NCBI GenBank assembly: GCA_039105265.1
Contig: JAPFFF010000022.1
Span: 2,170,001-2,234,000 of the forward strand
Direction of reading: 5' to 3'
Source: Tritrichomonas musculus
Lineage: Eukaryota; Parabasalia; Tritrichomonadida; Tritrichomonadidae
Length of the DNA stretch: 64,000 nt
The stretch's first letter is position 1; each line of letters starts with the position of its first letter. The position numbers and the translations under genes were made by a program. This document shows positions 18,997 through 29,600 of this stretch, piece after piece. The notes under the pieces are model-generated. The model was not told the DNA's origin. It did no database searches and was given only the letters and a program-made list of their open reading frames with translations.

Positions 18997-19329
18997 ATGA
19001 GTGAGTACTTCATGTACTATGACGATTTCGGGTTTAAACCAGAGAGTTATCATTTCATTACTCCAGATAGGTATCCGAATGATATTAAACGAATATGGTC
19101 TACATGTAATGGAACACATATGTTCCGTAAACGTGTCTACTTCTTCAGTCCAAGTCAACGAAAGGTATATACACCGGGTTATGGACCATTGAATTATCAA
19201 GTTAGATGGAATTCACATGTGTATTGTTTAGTAGATGATATGAACAAACGATACTCTTTATGTGTTAATGATCGATTGATAGATCGTACATCGAATATGA
19301 CCAAGATCGAACTGATGAAGAGTAAGTGA
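18997..19329 (+). CDS. 110-aa protein at left end of N, modular tail
   Basis: First gene of N. The N-terminal half (DDFGFKPESYHFITPDRYPN, MFRKRVYFFSPSQRKVYTPG) is unique. The C-terminal 42 residues, starting VRWNSHVYCLVDDMNKRYSL, are identical to those of the 96-aa gene at 42,836 because both come from an exact 158-bp inverted duplication. The function is unknown. The shared tail reads like a beta-rich interaction or attachment module, which is inference only. Confidence 0.65.
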   Translation: MSEYFMYYDDFGFKPESYHFITPDRYPNDIKRIWSTCNGTHMFRKRVYFFSPSQRKVYTPGYGPLNYQVRWNSHVYCLVDDMNKRYSLCVNDRLIDRTSNMTKIELMKSK

Positions 19330-19358
19330 TGTTTATTTTTGGTTTCACTTAAATGAGT
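19201..19358 (+). repeat. 158-bp exact inverted duplication, left copy
   Basis: Identical, base for base by eye, to the reverse complement of 42,807-42,964, nearly 24 kb away. It covers the 3' end of one gene, the gap with its TTTATTTTTGG box, and the first bases of the next gene (AAATGAGT). The identity includes non-coding bases, so the copy is recent or kept alike by conversion. Confidence 0.92.
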
Positions 19359-19550
19359 GTTAAATCCATAGACGTTCTTGGTCGTAAAGTAGAATCCTCT
19401 ATAGATTACTCAGAACCGACTCAAGATGAAATCGATAGAATACTATACGATGATATTCATATCCGTGTCATCGTGAATGTCAATTCGATGGATGATTCCA
19501 TTAATGTCGCTACTAACGTTATTATTGATGTGGATGATAATTATTGTTAG
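19353..19550 (+). CDS. 65-aa acidic protein of N, unknown
   Basis: A small acidic protein (SVKSIDVLGRKVE, EPTQDEIDRILYDDIHIRVI) with a beta-like Val/Ile/Asn/Asp tail ending in a Cys. Its start codon lies in the 158-bp duplication and is preceded by the TTTATTTTTGGTTTCACTTAA leader. It stands between the 110-aa gene and the polymerase with small gaps. No family recognised. Confidence 0.5.
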   Translation: MSVKSIDVLGRKVESSIDYSEPTQDEIDRILYDDIHIRVIVNVNSMDDSINVATNVIIDVDDNYC

Positions 19551-19581
19551 ACTATGAAAATTATTTTTTTATTTATCGTAA

Positions 19582-22500
19582 ATGACGAAGTTGTTGAGTA
19601 GACTATCGAAATCTGAGATTCTATCATTACCAGGGTTTGATAGATATGGATCACTCAAGATCAAAGAGTTGAAACCTATATTGAAGAAGAGTATCAAACA
19701 GATGAATATCGATTTTAGAGGTGTACGTGTATCTGATTACGTTAATCGATTCAATGAAATTCGTGAACAGAAACAGTCTGATGACGATCTATTTAAACGA
19801 ATGTCGACGATGAAACATCAACAACAGAAACAACATCAAAGTCATGAACAGTATAAACAGTCATTGAAAGATACAGCTATGTTCGAACGTTCATTGATGA
19901 ATATGAGTGAACTCTATTCAGTTCCACATCCAAGTGAAAGTAAACTATTCATCGAATCGTTAATGAATGTCGATACTGAATATACGACAACCAAATCCGA
20001 TGAACGACTCCGTTATGAAGAGAATGTTCATGACAAAGATGAGTATCAAAACGAAATGAAGAGAATGATGTTAGCCGCTAAGAATCATGAATCATTTGAA
20101 ATCGATATCGATGATGATAGTGAGAAACAATACGCTTTCGTTAAAGTGTTACGATATATTCGTAAGATGAAAACAAATGAATGGAGACCAATTATAACTG
20201 GTTATGACATGAACGGTAATGGTCGAAAGTTCAGTATCAACAAAGAGTTAGATCTCGAAACTATGATACGATGTATACTCGGTGAGATAACAGTAGAACA
20301 ATACAGTTCCGATTGTGAACCAAATCTAATCGGTTGGGATTACATTCCAGTTCGATTCGAAGTGAAGTTCATCAAGATGACTAAGAATGAAGAGACTGGA
20401 AAGACTGAGTTCATCGAAAAGGTTGACGGTGAAGAAGTAGTAGTTGAATCAGTTGATGACTTTCGTGGATCACCAGACGGCGGTTTCTTTCCGTACATCA
20501 ACCTAATCAATGGTTTAGACTTGACCAGATATCAGATATTCAACACCATTAACAAGAATAACTATCGTGATAACTGTTTCGTATACGCTTGTGTTCAATC
20601 AGGGGTATTCAATGATGACGAACTCCATAAACTTCGTTCAATAATGTTAACTCGATCAATACCAAATAAGAAGATATTGGAAATAGCTATTCAAATGAAG
20701 TGTCACTTCGTTGTTCATCGTATGGATGAAAAGTATGATGTTAAACATCAAGATCAAGTATCAATTAATACACATAAGAATCAGAAAGTCATAGCTGATC
20801 GTGAAGTTAAACTACGTCTATATAAAGATCACTTCATGATATATGATGAAACATTACCAATAACGAAGTTCTATATCGAACACAAAGATGAGATTGATAA
20901 GAAGTATCCCAATGTTGATATTCATAAACGATTTCGAATAAGAGGTTATAATCAAACTGGTTATCCGAAATATCAACCAAACAATTGGAACGGTACTGGA
21001 TTCATGTCAATAATGAGATCTATGTTCGAACATGGATGTTTCAGAGAGATCAACCAATGTGAACAGGGTATACTCGATACATGTGAGTTCGATAATCATT
21101 TGAATGACTACGTTAGTCTCAGTTATGATGAAGAATCATGTTGTAGACTTGAATCGGCTGACACTAAGAAGATAACTGAATGGTCTCATATCTATTACGC
21201 TGATTACGAAACTGATGTAACTGTATCTCCACATCGACCATATCTGATTTGTCTCTGTGATGATAAACATGTTGTACCATTCACTGGATCTAAACTCACG
21301 TCAACGTTCTTGATGTCACTCAAAAGTAATTCATTAACGTACTTCCACAACTTAAAATACGACGCTTGTTTCTTCATCCATGAACCAGATTGGGAGACAC
21401 AGGTGACTCAACGAAGTGGAACTCTATTACAAGTCGTTATGGACCATTATAAATGGATCCAAGTTATCGATCCAAAGACTAAGAAACCAGTTATCGATCC
21501 GAAAACGAAACAACCAGTTACGAAGAAGATTCGTGATAAACACTTAACATTCCGTAACAGCAAGTCCATCATCCCCGCTCCATTATGTGACTTCGATAGC
21601 ATGTTCAATCTAAAGGTTCATAAAGAGATCATCGCTTATCGAATCTACACTGAAAAGAATCTACAACGAAAGACTATACCATTCGATGAATTCTATGATC
21701 AATACGTTAACGAAAATATCGATAAGAAGACAGTAGACGAACTTGAACAAGATCGTAATCAGTTGATTCGAAACGCTAAGTTCGCTAAATCATACGATGA
21801 AGCTGAAGAAACAATCGATATCATGAAGTACGCTACATTCTATTGTAAATTAGACTGTATTACGTTAATGAAGGGGATGACGAAGTTCAATAACGATTTA
21901 GCTGAAGTGTTCACCAAAACCGATAAACCATGGATTGGTATTCATCAATTCATATCCATCTCAGCTGTTGGTTATGATTTCGCTCGTATATATGGTTGTT
22001 TCGATGGATGTTATCTATTAAGTGGTAAACCACAGAACTTCATCCAACGTTGTGTCAGTGGTGGTCGTACAATGACTGCTAATAACGAAAAACAGTACAT
22101 CGTTGGTGTGATCCAAGACTTCGACGCTGTTAGTCTATATCCATCATCTATGTCTGAAATGGATGGAGTCGCTAAAGGTAAACCAAAGGTGATTCCAGAT
22201 GATTGTACTCATGAACAGTTAATGAATTACGATACATTCTTTATCGAAGTCAACATCAATAAATTATCGTGTAAGTCCAATCGTCCGTATAAGTTCGGTC
22301 ATGTATTCACCCATAATGAAGCTGGATCCAAAATATTCTGTAATGAAACAATCGATCATTACTACGTCGATAAGATCACCTTGATGGATTTAATCGAATT
22401 CTATGATATTGATTACGAACTCATCCGTGGATACTATTTCGATGAAGGTTTCAACAATAAGATCAATGAGTTCATCAAAACGTTATTCGATCTTAGATTG

Positions 22501-23259
22501 AAGTATAAGAATGAACATAATCCATTGGAGAAGACGATTAAACTGTTGTTGAACTCCATCTACGGTAAATCAATATTGAAACCAATGAATGATGAAATCA
22601 AAGTCGTCAACAAGAAGAATCTTATATCATATATCTATCGTAACTATAACTTCATCAAAGAAGTATCATTCAATGATTCAACTAAATGTTTCGTTAAGAA
22701 GATCAAACCAATCAACAATCACTTCAATCTTCCACAGTTTGGAGCTTCTGTGTTATCGTGGAGTAAACACATCATGAATCAAGTAGTGTCAACAGCTGAA
22801 CAACACGGAATCGATATATACTACACTGACACGGACAGTGTCCACATAAAAGAATCAGATGTACCTGTATTAGCTCAGATCTATAAAGAAAAGTATGGTA
22901 AAGAGTTGATCGGTAAACAGATGACACAGTTTCATTGTGATTTCGATTCATTTCCAGGTGCTACTGGTCAGATACATTCACGAAAGTTGATCGCTCTTGG
23001 TAAGAAATCATATCTCGATATATTAGTTGACGAAGTTGGTTTAGAAGGTTATCATATCCGCATGCGTGGTTGTCCAAAACAGTGTATACTCAACAAATGT
23101 AAACGTATGAATATTACAGTTGAAGAGTTATACGAACGATTATACCGAGGTGAATCAATCACATTTGATCTCACTGATGGAACCAACTGTTTCCGTAAAA
23201 CGAAGTGTTTCCAACAAATCACATTACCACAGTTCTATCGAACCGTTCAATTCAAATGA
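19582..23259 (+). CDS. Protein-primed family B DNA polymerase of N
   Basis: A 1,225-aa pPolB. An N-terminal Gln/Glu-rich coiled region is followed by a cysteine-protease-like block (NCFVYACVQSGVFNDDEL, about 332; HFMIYDE, about 416) as in other Maverick polymerases. Exonuclease motifs are YYADYETD (about 538), FHNLKYD (about 588) and YCKLDC (about 753). Polymerase motif A is DFDAVSLYPSSM (about 846), motif B KLLLNSIYGKS (about 986) and motif C YTDTDSVH (about 1079). All core motifs are present. It replicates the linear element from its ends by protein priming. It is only distantly similar to M's polymerase and lacks the HNH-like domain. Confidence 0.92.
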   Translation: MTKLLSRLSKSEILSLPGFDRYGSLKIKELKPILKKSIKQMNIDFRGVRVSDYVNRFNEIREQKQSDDDLFKRMSTMKHQQQKQHQSHEQYKQSLKDTAMFERSLMNMSELYSVPHPSESKLFIESLMNVDTEYTTTKSDERLRYEENVHDKDEYQNEMKRMMLAAKNHESFEIDIDDDSEKQYAFVKVLRYIRKMKTNEWRPIITGYDMNGNGRKFSINKELDLETMIRCILGEITVEQYSSDCEPNLIGWDYIPVRFEVKFIKMTKNEETGKTEFIEKVDGEEVVVESVDDFRGSPDGGFFPYINLINGLDLTRYQIFNTINKNNYRDNCFVYACVQSGVFNDDELHKLRSIMLTRSIPNKKILEIAIQMKCHFVVHRMDEKYDVKHQDQVSINTHKNQKVIADREVKLRLYKDHFMIYDETLPITKFYIEHKDEIDKKYPNVDIHKRFRIRGYNQTGYPKYQPNNWNGTGFMSIMRSMFEHGCFREINQCEQGILDTCEFDNHLNDYVSLSYDEESCCRLESADTKKITEWSHIYYADYETDVTVSPHRPYLICLCDDKHVVPFTGSKLTSTFLMSLKSNSLTYFHNLKYDACFFIHEPDWETQVTQRSGTLLQVVMDHYKWIQVIDPKTKKPVIDPKTKQPVTKKIRDKHLTFRNSKSIIPAPLCDFDSMFNLKVHKEIIAYRIYTEKNLQRKTIPFDEFYDQYVNENIDKKTVDELEQDRNQLIRNAKFAKSYDEAEETIDIMKYATFYCKLDCITLMKGMTKFNNDLAEVFTKTDKPWIGIHQFISISAVGYDFARIYGCFDGCYLLSGKPQNFIQRCVSGGRTMTANNEKQYIVGVIQDFDAVSLYPSSMSEMDGVAKGKPKVIPDDCTHEQLMNYDTFFIEVNINKLSCKSNRPYKFGHVFTHNEAGSKIFCNETIDHYYVDKITLMDLIEFYDIDYELIRGYYFDEGFNNKINEFIKTLFDLRLKYKNEHNPLEKTIKLLLNSIYGKSILKPMNDEIKVVNKKNLISYIYRNYNFIKEVSFNDSTKCFVKKIKPINNHFNLPQFGASVLSWSKHIMNQVVSTAEQHGIDIYYTDTDSVHIKESDVPVLAQIYKEKYGKELIGKQMTQFHCDFDSFPGATGQIHSRKLIALGKKSYLDILVDEVGLEGYHIRMRGCPKQCILNKCKRMNITVEELYERLYRGESITFDLTDGTNCFRKTKCFQQITLPQFYRTVQFK

Positions 23260-23319
23260 ACAATCATCGTCACCGGATCACATCATTGGATTTGAATCGA
23301 TTATTTTTATTCTACCGAA

Positions 23320-23784
23320 ATGTCTGTCGAAATCAAACCAACCGTCAAAAGCTTCGTCGAAACCATTCATCCAATCAACACTGATAAACTCTACGTGTAT
23401 CTCGATAGTAAGATCTATCCAAACGAGTTCGGTATCAGTGTTCGTCCATTACTCGTCAAATACGGATCAACTGTTATAGACATGTCCAAGATGATCGATA
23501 TGTTTGGTAAGGTTCCATACATCACAGTGAAAGAGAATCGTTTTCGATCAGTATATAGAGATCCAATGTTGATGACAATCGATTTGAAACCAAAACAATA
23601 CAAAGACAACAATTATTATCAATACTTCATCGATAAACTATGTTTACACTCCGAATTGAAGAGATATGAAGTGATCTACAACAAAGCTCATAAAGTCATC
23701 AGTGAATATAAACAAACGATCACTAAGAGTCAATCAGTTGATGATTTCCGTGAGATTGATAAAGATGACGATGAACCAATCTAA
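23320..23784 (+). CDS. 154-aa protein of N, unknown
   Basis: Starts MSVEIKPTVKSFVETI, has a YVYLDSKIYPNEFGISVRPL block, then KYGSTVIDMSKMIDMFGKVP, and a helical acidic C-terminus (DDFREIDKDDDEP). It follows the polymerase by 60 bp with a GATTATTTTTATTCTACC box before the ATG. It is a likely replication-side accessory by position only. No recognisable family. Confidence 0.55.
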   Translation: MSVEIKPTVKSFVETIHPINTDKLYVYLDSKIYPNEFGISVRPLLVKYGSTVIDMSKMIDMFGKVPYITVKENRFRSVYRDPMLMTIDLKPKQYKDNNYYQYFIDKLCLHSELKRYEVIYNKAHKVISEYKQTITKSQSVDDFREIDKDDDEPI

Positions 23785-24381
23785 ATGGATTCATTCTATT
23801 TTTGATCCAAAAATACAAAAACCAACTGTCTTCATAGATGCGTCATGCATTCGATATGAGATGATACGTACCCGGGATGATACCACCCCATAAAGAGAAA
23901 CAATATGCATCTACTCGGTTGGGGAAGAGACTGGAAGTCTTTTCATTACGAGGATTACATTTGCCGACAAATGCTTCTGTGTTATCTATACCACAAGTAA
24001 TAGTTTACCCAAGGTGTTTAGTTCGCTAGGGTTCTATCACAAATATGATACAAAATAACACAGAAAAGTGGTACGGTAGCGAATCGAACCAGTGTTCCGG
24101 ACCACCGATTCATGACTCTACCACTATACCCGTTAGCGCTAACGTTTATTAGATATCGATTTACTATTTATTCCGTTCACAGTCACTCATAATCGATCAG
24201 AATCACTCATGAATCACTTCGTTGGTTAGGGGGTTACATCTAACACGAAATGTACCACTTTTGTTAACAAGTCGATTTCTATACTATTTTGATCCATTTT
24301 CGATACATTTCGACCATCATAACACGTTCACCGGAAACGCTATCAATCACATTCTAATCAATTATTTTATCGCTAATTCAA
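23785..24381. other. Gene-free 600-bp spacer of N with tRNA-like piece and repeat
   Basis: Holds no convincing gene. The minus strand around 24,060-24,145 has A-box-like (TAGTGGTAGAG) and B-box-like (GGTTCGATTCG) words but does not fold into a full cloverleaf. 24,194-24,329 is one copy of the family-N inverted repeat that recurs at 25,385, 34,191 and 34,446. Confidence 0.5.
24194..24329 (+). repeat. Inverted repeat a, left flank of the 329-aa gene cassette
   Basis: Contains CAGAATCACTCATGAATCA, GGTTAGGGGGTTA and CGATACATTTCGACCATCAT. It resembles copy c at 34,191-34,330 over about 136 bp and, inverted over about 90 bp, copies b (25,385-25,474) and d (34,446-34,535). Confidence 0.8.
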
Positions 24382-25371
24382 ATGATCGCTGAAACATCAA
24401 CAACAATCAACGGACTTGACTTCGCTGATGAATCATCACGTAAGTTACTCTTCAACCCATCACTCATGATCATCGGAACTGAACAGATCATGGAGAAGTA
24501 CAATACCAACTCCAATAACGATCAATTGAAAGAGTGGTATACCAAACGATCACAGATCAAAAACGAACTCTTCAACAGAACACTCGATACGAAGTGTACT
24601 CGTGATAGAAACACTAAGAGTGTTGAAGATGTAGTCAATGTGTTCAATTCAATACCATCTCTGTTGTCATTCGCGAGATCCAAACCGATTATTCCAGAGT
24701 TCGATGAGATCCTTGTTAAACCAACTGATACAGCTGAGATCAAAAAGTTCATTCGTAAAGTCAACTATGAGATGATTGGTTATCATTGTAATCATAAAGT
24801 GATGAACGAACAGTGTGATCAAGTGTTCAAAAACATATCCGATCTATATCACAGTAAAGAGTATGTCGAGTATGAGTCATTCATTGATAGACTCTCAAAA
24901 TTGATACATCAGATCCGATCGAAAGATAGTTATGGTAAAGACTTTCATGATGGTGAACTATATTACATACCATTGAATCATGAGATTAAACACATCATCG
25001 ATAACGTCATCAAGATGAATGGATCCATAACAGCTTATAACGCTAAGACCAATCCTGAATGTAGCCGATGTAAATCAACTGTACGTAAATACGAGTACTC
25101 ATTACGTGAGATTGAACGTATGAGATCAGAGATTCAACAGATTCATCAACAAGTTACATCTAAACCGGCTGAATTCAAATACGATATCAGAGAGTTTCTG
25201 ATGAAGAACTATCCAACAGTCGACCGAGTTCCGTTAAGAGATGTCAAAGATAGATACAAACAAGAGTTCAAAGTGAGTCTCAAGTTCGCTGATTTAACTG
25301 AGAAGATAGAGTCAACGAAGCTATTCAAGATCACTAACGTTCATAACATCAAGTACATGAATCGCTTATAA
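24382..25371 (+). CDS. 329-aa protein flanked by inverted repeats, C-terminal DNA-binding-like domain
   Basis: The N-terminal half is helical with SIPSLLSFARSKPIIPEFDE. The middle contains a C..C pair (PECSRCKST, about residue 230) leading into a coiled segment (EYSLREIERMRSEIQQI). The last 60 residues (FLMKNYPTVDRVPLRDVKDR, then FADLTEKIESTKLFKITNVH) have the look of a winged-helix domain. It could be a DNA-binding or transposition-related protein. The gene sits exactly between repeats a and b, and its stop overlaps the outer boundary (TAAATGGTTTATTTTTGATCG) shared with copy d. The family is not recognised. Confidence 0.65.
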   Translation: MIAETSTTINGLDFADESSRKLLFNPSLMIIGTEQIMEKYNTNSNNDQLKEWYTKRSQIKNELFNRTLDTKCTRDRNTKSVEDVVNVFNSIPSLLSFARSKPIIPEFDEILVKPTDTAEIKKFIRKVNYEMIGYHCNHKVMNEQCDQVFKNISDLYHSKEYVEYESFIDRLSKLIHQIRSKDSYGKDFHDGELYYIPLNHEIKHIIDNVIKMNGSITAYNAKTNPECSRCKSTVRKYEYSLREIERMRSEIQQIHQQVTSKPAEFKYDIREFLMKNYPTVDRVPLRDVKDRYKQEFKVSLKFADLTEKIESTKLFKITNVHNIKYMNRL

Positions 25372-25384
25372 ATGGTTTATTTTT

Positions 25385-25474
25385 GATCGAAATCGGCTTG
25401 GTTACTAAACGTGGTACATATTGTGTTAGAGTTAACCCCCTAACCAAACGATTGATTCATGAGTGATTCTGATC
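25385..25474 (-). repeat. Inverted repeat b, right flank of the 329-aa gene cassette
   Basis: Inverted relative to copy a and almost identical to copy d. The match with d extends on the left to TAAATGGTTTATTTTT. Together a and b bound a roughly 1.3-kb cassette. Confidence 0.8.
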
Positions 25475-25570
25475 ATTATCGAACTCATCCGTCAACATTT
25501 ATACGATACGAATCTACTGATTCATCCATCAACGTTCACGTTCAATACTAATATTTTATTTTCAACGCAA

Positions 25571-25864
25571 ATGACTATCATTACCGACATCTTCAACGAA
25601 ACAGACGTAATCAAATCATTACGATCCAAACAATCAGACGAATTAGTCACTGAAGACAACAATGTCAACGAACTACTCGCTGATGAACCAACCACTCCGT
25701 CCAAATCCAATCGTGGACGTAAACGTAAATACGCTACTGACGAAGAGAGAATCATCGCTAGACGCTTACAACAAAAACAATATCGTGAACGAAAGAAACA
25801 AGAGTTAGCTGAGTTACGCGCGTTAAAAGCTCGTCTCGACGCTGAATCCAAATCAAACGAGTAA
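25571..25864 (+). CDS. 97-aa basic bZIP-like protein
   Basis: An acidic N-terminal half precedes NRGRKRKYATDEER, an AT-hook-like/basic patch, and then RRLQQKQYRERKKQELAELR and a short Leu/Ala heptad stretch. The N-x7-R-type spacing of bZIP factors is only partly met (RRLQQKQYRER). I choose the ATG at 25,571 because it follows the TATTTTATTTTCAACGCAA leader; an upstream in-frame ATG lies in the repeat-bearing gap. Likely a DNA-binding regulator or DNA-condensing virion protein. It converges on the next gene with a 5-bp gap. Confidence 0.6.
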   Translation: MTIITDIFNETDVIKSLRSKQSDELVTEDNNVNELLADEPTTPSKSNRGRKRKYATDEERIIARRLQQKQYRERKKQELAELRALKARLDAESKSNE

Positions 25865-25869
25865 ATCCA

Positions 25870-26631
25870 TTAATGTAATTTCATTTTTGGATTATCACAT
25901 GGTTTAACTTTGATGGTAACGAACATCGGACTGGCTAACACTACTGGTTGATACTGGAAGTCGACTAGTTGCAGATCGATTTGTTTGAACGAATCTATGT
26001 TAACGATATTTTTGATTGGTTTACCATAGGTTTCGAAGTTCTGGATGATTGGTGTATCTGTGTCGATGATATGATCGATACTAGCTATGACTGATGGTGT
26101 GTATTCGATGTCACCGATATTAGATTGAATAGCTTGACCCTGTTTCGATACCAGATATAGTTTATTCGCGTAGTCTCTAATTGGTCTCTCAGCTATAATC
26201 AATTCATTAGCTGGATATACCTTATTGAGTTTCATGTTGTATAGTCCAGTGACTAATCCAGCGCGATGATCAATTCGTGTGAATTTGAATCCATCCCTTA
26301 ACGGAGTAATCAGTGTTCGACCTCTACTTCCATCACCATCAACGTTAATTCCGACATTGATATATCTTTCAGCATTATCCCATTTGAGTATACTATTAGC
26401 ATCTTTCTTACTAACGTTGAACAGATCTAGACACTCCAATTTATGTTTTTGAATGTCACCCCAATCATCTTTATATTCGAATTCGATTACATCATCATAT
26501 GTCGTTATCAATAGATCTCTCGTGTTTATCGAAGCGACATGATATTCAATGTACTCACAATTCCATGGTATGTTAATGTTTGCTTGTAAATGACTGTAGT
26601 CCGGTCCGGTACTTTGTAACGATAACAGCAT
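25870..26631 (-). CDS. 253-aa beta-rich protein divergent from the fibre, minor-capsid candidate
   Basis: Mostly beta pattern, with NINIPWNCEYIEYHVASINT at the start and IDSFKQIDLQLVDFQYQPVV then LASPMFVTIKVKP at the end. The ending resembles small jelly-roll capsid proteins of Polinton-like viruses. It is divergently paired with the giant fibre gene: the two start codons are only 15 bp apart if the fibre starts at 26,647. A penton or fibre-anchor role fits but is inference. No homologue in R or M was spotted. Confidence 0.6.
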   Translation of the reverse strand: MLLSLQSTGPDYSHLQANINIPWNCEYIEYHVASINTRDLLITTYDDVIEFEYKDDWGDIQKHKLECLDLFNVSKKDANSILKWDNAERYINVGINVDGDGSRGRTLITPLRDGFKFTRIDHRAGLVTGLYNMKLNKVYPANELIIAERPIRDYANKLYLVSKQGQAIQSNIGDIEYTPSVIASIDHIIDTDTPIIQNFETYGKPIKNIVNIDSFKQIDLQLVDFQYQPVVLASPMFVTIKVKPCDNPKMKLH

Positions 26632-26646
26632 TTTATGTTAAATAAA

Positions 26647-29600
26647 ATGATTACCCCATTAGCTGTGCGTGCAATGGCATTGAAAGATCGCGGTTACAAA
26701 ATCAAAGTCAGAGACGATGAATTAAAGATCACCAAAGACAGTAAAGTTGATGATGTTCGTATCAATTGTATCTACACCAAGAACGAAATCGATGAGCTGA
26801 TTAAAAACACCAAATCAGAGATTAATGATAACTCACTATTCGAACTCCGCGAATCCGATCAACTGTATCTATATAAACCGTCATTGATCACTCAATCAAG
26901 TAAGTACTATGAGATGATATGGAATATCGATCCGAACTATGAAATTCCATTACAGTTAGAATTCGAATTCAAAGACTATCTGTTTGGTCATACATGGTCA
27001 TTGATATGGGATGGTCATTCATGGACCGGAAACAACGTCGTGAACCTATCATTCAGTAAACAGTCGACCGTTAGAAACAACAATGGAAGTCCAGCGATAG
27101 TAGTTCGTCACAATGATTACATCGCTAAATGGATCCGCTGTTTCGTAGATACCGTCAAAGACTCAGACAACTATGCTACTATATTATCCCAATACGTTAC
27201 AAACTGGAGAGTAATGTACGCTGATGGAACCATCATCAATGTATCTGATGATAACGTTAAACTCGGTGAATCACCACATTATGACAACATCGATGTTCAA
27301 CAATTCGGTGTTAAAGTATCTAACGACGTATCCAGTAAGAACATGTTGTACGTACTAGCTGATATCAATATCAACGGTTTTGTAACTCCATTGAAGTGGG
27401 ATCTGAACATAACTACTCCAATCAACCTTCATTATCTGAATACTCGTGACAACAACCCCGTTATAGAGTCATTCACATACATCCGCGAAGTCAAACACTC
27501 AAACAAGTCTATACCAGAAGAGAATACCAATAACGACATTCACATCTATATCGAGAAAGAGTATTTCGAACAGAAACCAGATACCGCTGATGAAACGTAC
27601 AATCCATTCGATATCATGATCACTCAACAGTTCTATGAAGTCAAACCAGATCCACGTAACTGTACTACCATCACCACTGATAATAACATCTACTCATCAA
27701 AGATCATATGGGCTGATAACATCATGACAATGCGTAGAGATCTGAACGTAGTTGGTGGTACCGTTGACGTACTTGCATATGACTACTCAGTGTTACGTGC
27801 TATCATCAATGGTATCCAAGAACAACTTCGTTTACAAGCTGCGTATAACGAGTACATTGATTCCATTCGTAAAGGTTTAGCGATTGCTAGTGACATAATC
27901 ACGATACTTTCAGGTGCAGTGAATATGGTTAAAGATCTATCAACTCTATCCATGACAGGTGAGAACATGAACATCAACACATATCGAACTGAAGACTTTA
28001 CATTCCCTGGAATGGGTGGACCGAATGACGATTACCCTGGTGGTAAACAACCGATTAGTGGTAAATTCCTCCTCGATATGGATACTAGCGCTGCTGGTCA
28101 AGTACTGAAACGATTCATTCCAACACAGACAGAGATTCCAGCAGCTACATCATCGTTAACTGCTACTGATTTGGTACTAAACGCGATGAACTCGTTAACT
28201 CAGATCGGTACTACAACCACGACATTAATTGCTGGTGGTTTGACATTAGATCGAGTACCGGAAATGATTGATGGTGTAAGAGTTATTCAACAATCGATAC
28301 AAACTATTACTGATTCAGTTCGCGAATTGCGTCGTAGATGGAGAGAACATCGCGATAACACCATTGTTGATCACACAGTCGAAAACACTGATGAGATGGA
28401 ACTAGATGATTTAGATGTCGAAACACCAGTAACGAGATTAACTCATGATACAACCACTAACGCCGGATCTGGATTTGGTGATCATAATCTGGAATCATTA
28501 TCGGATCTCACTGATGAAGAGTTGTTAGCGTTGAACTCATCTGATGTCCATGTTGATCAGATCGGTAATGATCTCATACTCATAACGAGGGTAACTACTG
28601 GTGAAGTGGTTTATATCAGAAGACGTGATCATGTACAATCAATAACGACTCCAGAACGTATCAGATTCAATAGCAGACGTCGTGTAGATACCACCTCAAC
28701 ATGGTCTTATGATGGACGAACCGCGTTAGAAATAGAACAGATGTTATTGACTGATCGAATCCTATTCGAGAATACACATCCTGAACTCCAATTCGTTAGA
28801 AACAGTGATGTAGATACCGGTGTTGATTGGACTGAAGTGAGAGATTCGAGTGGTAGAACTGTTGCGATCATCGATGTAACCATGCTGACTCGTACATCAG
28901 TTGACAGTGATGGAATATCGATTCACAATCATGGATCATCCGTTAACGTTAACTCAGATGGTATTCACGTAAATGATGATACTCGTGAACTCATCGCTAA
29001 TGAATACAATGTAGTGGTTGTCAATCACGAACTCACTCCAACGGATGATGCTGATGTCGTCATCCCTGGAACCACTAACACACTTGGCGATATCGAACAG
29101 ATGGATTGGTTTCAACGTCATAGACTCGCTAATGAGATCAATGGATTAAGATTCAGAGATTCGCGAAGCGAACTTGGTTCAACCAACAATGATGATTACA
29201 CAGAAGTCGTTTACAAAAACAATGTTATTGGAGTTATCGATCGACGACATATCAATCAAGTAACCATCAATGATAATCAAATCACTCTCACTAATCCCGA
29301 TAATCAACTAACACTCACTGATCATGATATTCAATGGATGAGAGATCACGATGAACAACATCGATCAACATTACGTGGATTCATATCGAACATCAACAAC
29401 CGATTAGAAGAGATCAACATGGATATGGAGTGGTTACTAGATCATCCGTCATTGACTGATCGTTATGTAGTCTGTAGAGGTTCACGTATATTGGTTCCGA
29501 TAGTAGATGCTGTGTTGTATATACCCCGATCGATTCGTAAAGCTAGTGCTTATTCATTAGAGGGTGAATCAAATATCAGTCTACAACCTCTTATCGATTG

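Noticed and set aside
23702-23893. Short plus-strand frame overlapping the 154-aa gene
   Set aside because: Mostly inside the 154-aa gene in another frame; no leader and no homologue.
24055-24145. tRNA-like piece on the minus strand (TAGTGGTAGAG ... GGTTCGATTCG)
   Set aside because: A-box and B-box-like words and one good 5-bp stem are present, but the acceptor and T stems do not close, so it is not called as a tRNA gene.
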